A DNA stretch of 47,121 nucleotides from Acetobacteraceae bacterium (GTDB taxonomy: Bacteria; Pseudomonadota; Alphaproteobacteria; Acetobacterales; Acetobacteraceae). The position numbers and the translations under genes are program-made. This document shows positions 24,204 through 29,863 of the stretch, piece after piece; position 1 is the first letter of the stretch, and each line of letters starts with the position of its first letter. The DNA is taken from contig DAIDJM010000050.1 of the NCBI GenBank assembly GCA_027451405.1, positions 1 to 47,121 on the forward strand. Reading direction: 5' to 3'. The notes under the pieces are model-generated. The model had not been told where the DNA came from and searched no databases. It worked only from the letters and a program-made list of their open reading frames with translations.

Positions 24204-25520
24204 ATGGCAGACGGCGGATCGGCGGCGGTCGCGAGGGAAGGCCGGACTCGGCGCGAGGGCGGCCGGCTCACCGTTAAGGGCTTGGAAAAGCTACTTCAGC
24301 CGGGGCGCTACGGGGATGGCGCCGGCTTGTGGTTCCAGGTCCGGGCGCCAGACCAGCCGGCCGCCGGTTCCCGGCCCACACGCGAAGTCCGGCCCACACG
24401 ATCATGGCTGTTCCGGTTCGCCTGGCAGGGGAGGCAAAGGCAACTCGGGCTCGGCCCCTATCCAGAGATCGGGCTGGCCGAGGCACGGGACGCGGCGGCA
24501 CGGGCGCGGCGCATGGTCCTGGCCGGCGTCGATCCGATCGCGGCGAAGCGCGAGCAGGCGGCCGAGACGGCGCGGGCGGCCCGGACGTTCGAGCAGGCGG
24601 CGGGCGAGTTCATCGAGGCGCGCGAACCGAGCTGGCGCAATGACAAGCACGCCGCGCAGTGGCGCGCGACGCTGGCCGCCTACGCGTTTCCGGTCATCGG
24701 CCGGCTGCCGGTGGCTGAGGTCGACACGGCGCACGTCCTGGCGATCTTGCGACCTGTGTGGGCCGAAAAGCCTGAGACGGCCTCGCGGCTCCGGGGCCGG
24801 ATCGAAGCAATCCTGGCGGCCGAGGCGGTCGCCGGGCAACGCTCGCGCGAGAACCCGGCGGCATGGCGGAATCATCTCGACAAGCTGTTGCCGGCGCGCT
24901 CGAAGGTCGCGCCGGTCGAGCATCACGCCGCCCTGCCATGGGCCGATCTACCTGCCTTCTTCGTGCGCCTACAGGCTGCGGACGGGATCGGGGCGCGGGC
25001 GTTGGAGCTGGCGATCCTGACGGCGGCGCGGACCGGGGAGGTGCTGGGTGCCACCTGGGGCGAGATCGACATGGAGGGCCGGGTCTGGACCGTGCCGGCG
25101 TCGCGCATGAAGGCCGGCCGCGAACATCGCGTTCCCCTGAGCGAGCCCGCCATCGCGCTGCTGCGGCGGCTGGCAACGCTGCGGGACTCGGACGGCCCGG
25201 AAGCCTTTGTTTTTCCAGGCCAACGGCACGGCGCTGCGCTCTCGAACATGGCGATGGCGATGGCGCTCCGCCGGCTCGGGCGCGACGACATAACGGCACA
25301 TGGATTCCGCAGCACGTTCCGCGATTGGGCGGCGGAACGGAGCGGATTTCCGGGCGAGGTCGCGGAGGCTGCGCTGGCGCATGTCGTCGGCGACAAGGTG
25401 GAAGCGGCCTACCGGCGCGGCGACCTGTTCGAGAAGCGCGCCCGTCTCATGGCGGCATGGAGCGCCTATGCAACAAAAGCCCCGGCGGCCGTCGTGCCGC
25501 TCCGCCCCGCCCGCGCCTGA
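24204..25520 (+). CDS. int: P4-type tyrosine recombinase (integrase)
   Basis: This protein of about 438 residues integrates and excises the element. I use the ATG at 24204 (ADGGSAAVAREG), 14 codons before the usual N-terminal DUF4102 arm-binding domain (LEKLLQPGRYGDGAGLWFQV, then WLFRFAWQGRQRQLGLGPYP). A core-binding SAM-like domain follows (TFEQAAGEFIEAREPSW). The catalytic domain has the Arg in ILTAARTGEVLGATW, the His-x-x-Arg in ITAHGFRSTFRDWAAE, a His in ALAHVVGDKV and the nucleophile Tyr in EAAYRRGDLFEKR. All active-site residues are present, so it should be functional. It reads away from the tRNA, the standard P4 orientation. Inverted TGTGGGCC boxes within its early coding sequence hint at autoregulation. 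Confidence 0.95.
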   Translation: MADGGSAAVAREGRTRREGGRLTVKGLEKLLQPGRYGDGAGLWFQVRAPDQPAAGSRPTREVRPTRSWLFRFAWQGRQRQLGLGPYPEIGLAEARDAAARARRMVLAGVDPIAAKREQAAETARAARTFEQAAGEFIEAREPSWRNDKHAAQWRATLAAYAFPVIGRLPVAEVDTAHVLAILRPVWAEKPETASRLRGRIEAILAAEAVAGQRSRENPAAWRNHLDKLLPARSKVAPVEHHAALPWADLPAFFVRLQAADGIGARALELAILTAARTGEVLGATWGEIDMEGRVWTVPASRMKAGREHRVPLSEPAIALLRRLATLRDSDGPEAFVFPGQRHGAALSNMAMAMALRRLGRDDITAHGFRSTFRDWAAERSGFPGEVAEAALAHVVGDKVEAAYRRGDLFEKRARLMAAWSAYATKAPAAVVPLRPARA

Positions 25521-25901
25521 GTTAGGTCGGGGGGGAAGCGCCGCGCTGCCACGGCGATCATGGCCAACAGCGGGGCTCTGGACAGCGCGACGTTGCCCGG
25601 TAACTCGAAAGGCCGAGCGCCGTCAACCGGCGCGCTCGCATCGGCTCCGGGCCGCTGATCCAAAGCGCCAGCCCCAAGATCGCCGCCCCGGCCATCGCCA
25701 CCTCGGGTTCCGCGCTCGCCGCCAGCGCCGCCCCGAACGCCGCAACCACCCGCCAGGTCGCCCGCCATGCGTCCGCCGCCTCGCCCTCCTGCCCACGCGC
25801 GCACGCGCGACCCGGCGCGGCCGTCAGTTAAGATTCCGCCCGAACAACGCCGTCTAAGCCATTGATATATGGTGACTCTGCGCCCGTTTTGCGCCGCAGC
25901 A
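25521..25901. other. Gap between convergent integrase and rep-like genes
   Basis: This 381-bp stretch separates two stop codons. Apart from one doubtful small minus-strand reading frame (25558-25749), I see no gene, RNA or strong hairpin in it. A short AT-richer segment (around 25855-25880, ATTGATATATGGTG) precedes the rep stop. Confidence 0.5.
25558..25749 (-). CDS. Doubtful small hydrophobic protein
   Basis: A GTG-started frame of 63 residues (longer if an upstream rare start is used, since the frame is open from a TAA 75 bases earlier). It begins VAAFGAALAASAEPEVAMAG, continues with the hydrophobic AAILGLALWISG, then PMRARRLTALGL. One membrane helix is possible. No Shine-Dalgarno is evident and the C-terminus (SRCPEPRCWP) looks random. 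It might be the last gene of the minus-strand run, but chance is equally likely. Confidence 0.25.
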   Translation of the reverse strand: MVAAFGAALAASAEPEVAMAGAAILGLALWISGPEPMRARRLTALGLSSYRATSRCPEPRCWP

Positions 25902-26699
25902 TTAGCCGGGAGGTGGGGCGTTGCGTTGGCCTTGCCAGCCGTCGCCGTCGAGCCAGGCGGCAGGCGAAGGCAGGTCGGCGGCCCCCTCGATCGCGTCGCG
26001 GATGCCCGCATGGATCGCACGCGGGGTAGCGCGGGCGAGCGCGCGGCGGAAGGCCGGGAGGTCAGTCGCGGGGTCGGGGTCGGGACCGCCGGCAGCGCGG
26101 TAGAGGGTGGTGAAGATTTTGAACTCGCGCGCGGTGCGGTGCGGATCAGCCAGGATCGCGGCAGACGGGAAATCGCCCGCCGCGTCGTTTTCGTCTCGCG
26201 CGTGCGTAGACTCTATCAACGAGTCGGCGTGTGTATTGAGACTCGGTGAGTAAGAGTCCTCCTGCTCATAAGCTGAATCTGTTAGATGGTATGTTAGGTG
26301 ATCAGCCTGATAGGAACGACGTATCTGTGAGATACGAACGGCACTTGTATCAGGCTGATCTGAACGCGGCACGTTCGTATCTGTGTGATCTGATGGATCG
26401 ACACTGGTATCAGCCTGACCTGTCTGCTGCGCGGGGCGCGGAAGGCGTAGCGTGGTGACGGTGGCCCGATTGTATTGGCGCCGGCGCTCGATCAAGCCGA
26501 GTTCGACCAGCCGCCGAAGTGCGCGCGAGACGGTCGGCCGGCTGAGCCCGGTGGCTGCCGCGATGCCCTCGACCCCGACGAAGACGCCGTGCGGGCCGGC
26601 GTGCCAGGCCAGGCGCAGCAAGACCAGCCGCTCATGCGCCGCACCGGGCGGCAGCTCAGCCTCCCATGCCAGCTTGGTTGCCTCGAAGTTACGCAACAA
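25902..26699 (-). CDS. Winged-helix protein, probable replication initiator with embedded iterons
   Basis: This 265-residue protein has an N-terminal winged helix-turn-helix (about 20-90): ERLVLLRLAWHAG, then IAAATGLSRPTVSRALRRL, then LGLIERRRQYNRATVTTL. Residues 95-134 are decapeptide repeats (QADTSVDPSD, HTDTNVPRSD, QPDTSAVRIS) encoded by 30-bp-spaced DNA repeats. After a polar linker (Glu/Asp/Ser/Thr-rich), residues 178-250 form a helical domain (ADPHRTAREFKIFTTLYRAA). This layout, a DNA-binding domain, iterons inside the gene, an AT-richer flank and a C-terminal domain, parallels phage lambda O. No direct family match is claimed. The start is a TTG overlapping the upstream gene by 11 bp, so it is translationally coupled. 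The role in replication is inference. Confidence 0.7.
   Translation of the reverse strand: MLRNFEATKLAWEAELPPGAAHERLVLLRLAWHAGPHGVFVGVEGIAAATGLSRPTVSRALRRLVELGLIERRRQYNRATVTTLRLPRPAQQTGQADTSVDPSDHTDTNVPRSDQPDTSAVRISQIRRSYQADHLTYHLTDSAYEQEDSYSPSLNTHADSLIESTHARDENDAAGDFPSAAILADPHRTAREFKIFTTLYRAAGGPDPDPATDLPAFRRALARATPRAIHAGIRDAIEGAADLPSPAAWLDGDGWQGQRNAPPPG
26300..26426. repeat. Iterons within the rep-like gene (candidate replication origin)
   Basis: Twenty-base units of consensus GTATCWGNSTGATCTGANNG start at 26321, 26347, 26377 and 26407 on the plus strand (spacings 26, 30, 30). An inverted copy, GATCAGCCTGATAG, begins at 26300. On the side toward 26240 the sequence is clearly less GC-rich (for example CATAAGCTGAATCTGTTAGA) than the rest of the element, as expected of a DNA unwinding region. 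Confidence 0.7.
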
Positions 26700-27096
26700 G
26701 GCCCGCCGCCGCTCGAAGCAGTTCGACGGTATCGCACGCGCAGACCTCGGCCAGACGCGCGCCGGAAACGCCGCCTAGATCGGCCACTGCGAGCGCCAGC
26801 CGCGCAACGGCCGCCCGAATCGCGAGCAGGCCCCGCCTGTGCCGGCCAGCAACGGCGCCATCGTCGGTGCAGATGATGTCCAGTGCCTCGAAGACAGCGA
26901 CACAAGCGGCGGCGATGTCGGCCGAGTCCATAAGTGCCGAGTTGAATACTTCGCGGCGCGCCTCATCCATTTCGGTAAGCAAGTAATTGACGGCCCAAGT
27001 CGATTCAAAGCGCGAGTCCGTTAAGCGTCGGCGGTCGAGCGCGTCGAGTTTGCAGGCGAGCGCGTGGACGCGGGCGCCGGCCTCCGACGCTTTCAT
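26689..27096 (-). CDS. Hypothetical helical protein of the integrative element
   Basis: This 135-residue protein starts at an ATG preceded by CGGAGGTTCAAC. It is predicted helical throughout, with Ala, Leu, Arg and Asp dominating: VHALACKLDALDRRRL, NYLLTEMDEARREVFNSALM, ADIAAACVAVFEALDIICTD, GLLAIRAAVARLALAVADLG. There is no signal peptide or membrane segment. I do not recognise a family. The frame stays open upstream for 36 codons without a common start codon, including an AGGAGG at about 27167-27172 before a CTG, so a longer form with a rare start cannot be excluded. It overlaps the rep-like gene. Confidence 0.65.
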   Translation of the reverse strand: MKASEAGARVHALACKLDALDRRRLTDSRFESTWAVNYLLTEMDEARREVFNSALMDSADIAAACVAVFEALDIICTDDGAVAGRHRRGLLAIRAAVARLALAVADLGGVSGARLAEVCACDTVELLRAAAGLVA

Positions 27097-27235
27097 GTTG
27101 AACCTCCGGCGCGGGCCAAGCGGGCGGTGCCGGCCCTCAGCCCCGAACAGGCCCGGCAGTCCCGGCGCCTCCTGTAATAGCCGTGACCGCAGGCCGATAC
27201 TGACTGCGCCCCCGCCCCCCTACCGGCCCGCCCGC

Positions 27236-27451
27236 TCACGGGCGCTTGCGCCGCCGTTTCGGGCGGAATCCGGCTGTTCCGATCGCGTGTCGAACAGACC
27301 CGGTGGCGAGACCGGGGCGGCCCCCAGTGCGGCAAGGCGGCGCTTGCGGCGGCGGGGGCGGCGCATCGCCGTTCGCGAGCGTGGCCAGCTCGCCCGTTTC
27401 CGAGTCGAATGCGCCGCCGTTCGAGATTACGACGTTGAAAGGGACACGCAT
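27236..27451 (-). CDS. Small hypothetical protein of the integrative element
   Basis: This 71-residue frame starts at an ATG with TTTGGAGAAGCAACA before it, a good ribosome-binding site. The N-terminal part (MRVPFNVVISNGGAFDSETG, then ELATLANGD) looks like a folded beta-rich unit. It is followed by five prolines and a basic tail ending RPKRRRKRP. Function is unknown; the basic tail could bind nucleic acid. A gap of 93 bp separates it from the upstream gene. Confidence 0.55.
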   Translation of the reverse strand: MRVPFNVVISNGGAFDSETGELATLANGDAPPPPPQAPPCRTGGRPGLATGSVRHAIGTAGFRPKRRRKRP

Positions 27452-27544
27452 TGTTGCTTCTCCAAAGCATACCGGCCGCGACCGGGAGCCCTCCGGTCGC
27501 GGCCGGCCCCGTTTCGGCGAGGGCGGTCGCCGGCGCGGGATCGG

Positions 27545-28162
27545 TTACGCGGGCGGTGCGAGGCGTCCGGCGGCGATGCGCACGATATCGCCCGGCGATT
27601 GCGTGAGCACGTTGTCGTGTTGTCCGGCGGGCAGCGCGCGGCCCGGATACCTTTGGCATTGCACCAGTTCGGCCCGCACGGGTTCGCCAAATCCAGTCGC
27701 GCCGCCGTGTCGGCACGTCTCTGCGCGCGGCGCCGTGCCTGGCGGGAGCGCGGCCAGGACGGGGTTCGCGGCTGCTGCGGCCTCCGCCTCGATGCCGTTG
27801 AAGCGATGTGCTTCACGGTCGAGCTGCACCACCATTTCCATCGCGGCGGTGAACCGATCGGCGGCAGCGCGGGCCGGCATCATGGCCGCGTCGAGCGCGG
27901 CAGCAGCTTCGGCGGCGCCGTCGATCGCGTGCCGCAGCGCGGTGCTTAGGGCCTCCGCCCGCGCCCGTAGCGCCTCGATCGCAGCCTCGTGCTGCTGCCG
28001 GACGCGGCTCGCTGCCACAGCGGCGGCGAGCGCGTCATCGCTCTCGGCGCGCCGCACCGAGTCATCAGCGTCGCGCAATTGCTGGATCGTTACGTCCTCA
28101 CCCCGCGCCGCGCGGTCGAGTAAATCGGCCCGCGCCGCGCGGGCATCGCTAATGTTTTGCAT
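27545..28162 (-). CDS. Hypothetical coiled-coil protein of the integrative element
   Basis: This 205-residue protein begins MQNISDARAARADLLDRAAR and is strongly helical through about residue 130, with heptad-like Ala/Leu/Arg patterns typical of a coiled coil (EAAIEALRARAEALSTALRH, then EAAAALDAAMMPARAAADRF). The C-terminal 75 residues (FGEPVRAELVQCQRYPGRAL and beyond) look globular and contain two Cys. No family is recognised. It starts 4 bp after the preceding gene's stop, so it belongs to the same transcript. Coiled-coil proteins in such elements can be scaffolds or replication helpers, but nothing here decides. Confidence 0.6.
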   Translation of the reverse strand: MQNISDARAARADLLDRAARGEDVTIQQLRDADDSVRRAESDDALAAAVAASRVRQQHEAAIEALRARAEALSTALRHAIDGAAEAAAALDAAMMPARAAADRFTAAMEMVVQLDREAHRFNGIEAEAAAAANPVLAALPPGTAPRAETCRHGGATGFGEPVRAELVQCQRYPGRALPAGQHDNVLTQSPGDIVRIAAGRLAPPA

Positions 28163-28166
28163 CCTG

Positions 28167-28403
28167 CTAGGTCTCCCAAGCGCGCGAACGGCGCGCGATC
28201 TTCCATTCCTCGCGAGTCATTTCCATCGCGGAGCGGGGCTTGTTCTCGGTCGGCTGCGGCGCGGGCGCGCTGCTCGATGCGCTCGGCGCTGACGGTGCCG
28301 GCGGCGCGGCGGGCGCTGCCGGGGCAGGCGCGGGTGCCAAATAAGCCCGCTCGCGCCGCGCCCGCCGCCAGTCCTTAACCGACATCGTGCGAGCGTCGAT
28401 CAT
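28167..28403 (-). CDS. Small protein with the same 15-residue motif at both ends
   Basis: This 78-residue protein overlaps the regulator gene by 4 bp (ATGA). The N-terminal segment MSVKDWRRARRERAY and the C-terminal segment MTREEWKIARRSRAW share the pattern M(S/T)xx(D/E)W(K/R)xARRxRA(Y/W), with seven identical positions. A linker of about 40 residues rich in Ala, Pro and Ser joins them (PAPAPAAPAAPPAPSAPSAS). No family is recognised. Two basic helical motifs on a flexible tether suggest a two-headed binder of DNA, RNA or a partner protein. Confidence 0.65.
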   Translation of the reverse strand: MIDARTMSVKDWRRARRERAYLAPAPAPAAPAAPPAPSAPSASSSAPAPQPTENKPRSAMEMTREEWKIARRSRAWET

Positions 28404-28624
28404 GCGCGGCCCCCGCGGGGTGCGCGAAACGCCGCCTGCGGAATCGTGGAACGGAACCGGGCCAGCTCGGATTGCGCCACGCGCACGCTGCGCGCGCCCA
28501 GCTTCAAGCCTCGCAGCGTGCCCGCCGCAAGAAGCCGATTAACGTGACTCACTGAAATGCCGAGCAGTTCAGCTACTTGCTGCTTTCGCAACAATGCATC
28601 GACTGTGGGTGTTGAGGTGTCCAT
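28400..28624 (-). CDS. AlpA/excisionase-like helix-turn-helix regulator
   Basis: This 74-residue protein has a MerR-like winged HTH of the excisionase group: LLRKQQVAELLGISVSHVNR followed by LLAAGTLRGLKLGARSVRVA and QSELARF. AlpA-type proteins activate integrase or act as directionality factors in P4-like elements. The ATG at 28622-28624 is preferred over a GTG six bases upstream because CCGGAG lies five bases before the ATG. It is the first gene of the minus-strand run. Phased TTTGAGAC repeats lie about 115 bp upstream. Confidence 0.85.
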   Translation of the reverse strand: MDTSTPTVDALLRKQQVAELLGISVSHVNRLLAAGTLRGLKLGARSVRVAQSELARFRSTIPQAAFRAPRGGRA

Positions 28625-28739
28625 GGGCACTCCGGAACGTTCGGAGCTAGTTATCTATGCAAGATCGCCAGAAGGGCCAAACTCAATTTGGCGGGCGGGC
28701 CGTGCCACAAAACCGCTGTTCCCGAAACGATTGATCCCG

Positions 28740-28767
28740 TTTGAGACTATTTGAGACCGTTTGAGAC
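28740..28767 (+). promoter_or_regulatory. Three phased TTTGAGAC repeats (candidate operator or Xis site)
   Basis: TTTGAGAC occurs three times with exactly 10-bp periodicity, at 28740, 28750 and 28760, separated by TA and CG. Helical phasing puts all copies on one face of the DNA. They are about 115 bp upstream of the AlpA-like gene and 440 bp from attR, so they fit either autoregulation or excisionase loading. Confidence 0.6.
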
Positions 28768-29121
28768 GCCGATCCGACTCCTAATGCGCAGCGCGCGCCG
28801 TGGGTTCTCGCGCGATCGTGAACGAACGACGGCGAGCGCGTTTTTTCCGGAACTGCTGGTTTTTTTTGCAGGTGCGAACGCGCGCGGGTGCGCGGTTTCT
28901 GAGGCTGGGCGATCTGGGCGGCGCTTACCGCGCCAGGGCGGTGCCGTTTTTTGGGGGGGGGCGGGGGGTCGCCGCACGCAATCGTGTGTCTCACGGCGCC
29001 GGGGCTGGTGAGATCGGCGGCGATCGGGCAGGATCGCCGGCGAGCCGGGGGTCGCGGGCGGGCCGTTCATGCGTTGCTGTCCCGAAACTACCGGCCGGAT
29101 CGAGGCTTCATGCTCCCGCCG

Positions 29122-29147
29122 AAGTGTGGGCCGAGATGTGGGCCGGG
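29122..29147 (+). repeat. Right arm-type repeat pair (TGTGGGCC boxes)
   Basis: Boxes at 29125-29132 and 29137-29144 are 12 bp apart. The 26-bp block matches the left copy at 24138-24163 with one mismatch. It lies 58 bp inside attR, while the left copy lies 112 bp inside attL. Confidence 0.7.
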
Positions 29148-29205
29148 ATTCCTGCCTTACGAATACGCGTTCGTTTTCAATGGCTTGCGGGGATAATTCG
29201 GCGGA

Positions 29206-29219
29206 CATCCCCTCCGCCA
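29206..29219 (+). other. attR core
   Basis: CATCCCCTCCGCCA repeats the last 14 bases of tRNA-Ser. The base before differs (A here, C in the tRNA) and the base after differs (G against A), so the identity block is exactly 14 bp. Confidence 0.85.
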
Positions 29220-29226
29220 GCCTGCC

Positions 29227-29258
29227 GGCGCCCGCTCTGCCCCACGCAGAGCGGCGCC
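29227..29258. terminator. Hairpin just outside attR, perhaps the original tRNA terminator
   Basis: GGCGCCCGCTCTGC pairs with GCAGAGCGGCGCC around CCCAC, with one bulged C, followed by TCCTCTC. Before the element inserted, this stem would have lain a few bases after the tRNA CCA, so it may be the ancestral tRNA-Ser terminator. Confidence 0.5.
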
Positions 29259-29277
29259 TCCTCTCAGGGAGCCTGCC

Positions 29278-29850
29278 TTGTCCCTCCCTTTCTCCCTCAC
29301 GATCTGCGGCCTCGACGAACTTCCGTCGCATAGCGAGCGCGGCGTCAGCCACGTGCTCTCGATCCTCGATCCGGATTGGCCCGTGCCCGACGCGTTCGGC
29401 AGCTACGGCGAACATGCGCGGCTCGAACTGCGCTTTCATGACGTGATCGAACCGCAGCCTGGCGTCGTCCTGCCGCGGCTCTCCCACGTTCAGGAAATCC
29501 TCGCCTTCGGCCGCGATCTTCTGGCCGAGCCGGCCGCAGGCGCCGGCCTGCTCGTCCACTGTCATGCCGGCGTGTCGCGGTCCACCGCCGCCATGCTGCT
29601 GCTCATTGCCCAGGCGGATGCAGCCCTCGCCCCGGACGACCTCGCCGATACCCTTCTCGGCATCCGTCGCCAGGCCTGGCCCAATCTGCGGATCGTCGAG
29701 CTCGGCGCCGCCGAACTCGGCCGCCCCGCGCTGGTGACCGCTGCCAGAACGATCTACCGCCGCCAAATCGAGCGCCGTCCAGAACTCGCATTGAGCATGG
29801 AAGCGATCGATCGGGCCCGCGAGGTCCGGCTCGCCGCCGCCGACGCCTGA
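29278..29850 (+). CDS. Dual-specificity/tyrosine phosphatase-like protein
   Basis: This 190-residue cysteine phosphatase has the signature HCHAGVSRS with nucleophile Cys95 and the binding Arg101. A candidate general-acid loop is FHDVIEPQPG near residue 55. The N-terminal strand SLTICGLDELPSHSERGVSH followed by VLSIL is typical of predicted DSP/PTP proteins of alphaproteobacteria. The start is a TTG, supported by AGGGAG six bases before it; no ATG is available nearby. It lies 13 bp ahead of a GT61-type glycosyltransferase, so a joint role in capsule or polysaccharide control is plausible by analogy with exopolysaccharide phosphatases, but its substrate is not shown. Confidence 0.85.
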   Translation: MSLPFSLTICGLDELPSHSERGVSHVLSILDPDWPVPDAFGSYGEHARLELRFHDVIEPQPGVVLPRLSHVQEILAFGRDLLAEPAAGAGLLVHCHAGVSRSTAAMLLLIAQADAALAPDDLADTLLGIRRQAWPNLRIVELGAAELGRPALVTAARTIYRRQIERRPELALSMEAIDRAREVRLAAADA

Positions 29851-29863
29851 GGCCCGGCTCCCC

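Larger units (their letters stand above)
24012..29219 (+). mobile_element. Compact integrative element (about 5.2 kb) in tRNA-Ser
   Basis: The element lies between two copies of CATCCCCTCCGCCA, one being the 3' end of tRNA-Ser and the other at 29206-29219. Gene order from the tRNA is: integrase (plus strand), then on the minus strand, from the far end, an AlpA-like regulator, three small unknown genes, another unknown gene and a winged-helix replication-like protein. TGTGGGCC boxes sit near both ends. I recognise no capsid, portal, terminase, relaxase, restriction or toxin gene. It could be a satellite-like element depending on a helper, or a minimal self-replicating integrative element. Its mosaic of small overlapping genes differs from the flanking housekeeping genes. 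Confidence 0.85.
28625..29277. other. Right-end non-coding region of the element
   Basis: No convincing gene is seen in about 650 bp. The stretch holds, in order, a likely promoter region for the AlpA-like gene, three phased TTTGAGAC repeats, homopolymer runs (T6 at about 28850, T8 at about 28860, G9 at about 28957), the right arm-type repeat pair, attR and a terminator-like hairpin. Homopolymer runs of this length are unusual in this GC-rich DNA. Confidence 0.5.

Noticed and set aside
27093-27716. Minus-strand frame of 207 codons inside the element
   Set aside because: It overlaps two better supported genes in other frames, has no ribosome-binding site and is Arg-rich without motifs.
28683-28994. 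Minus-strand frame of 103 codons upstream of the AlpA-like gene
   Set aside because: It starts at a GTG with no ribosome-binding site, crosses the phased repeats and homopolymer runs, and has no protein-like pattern.
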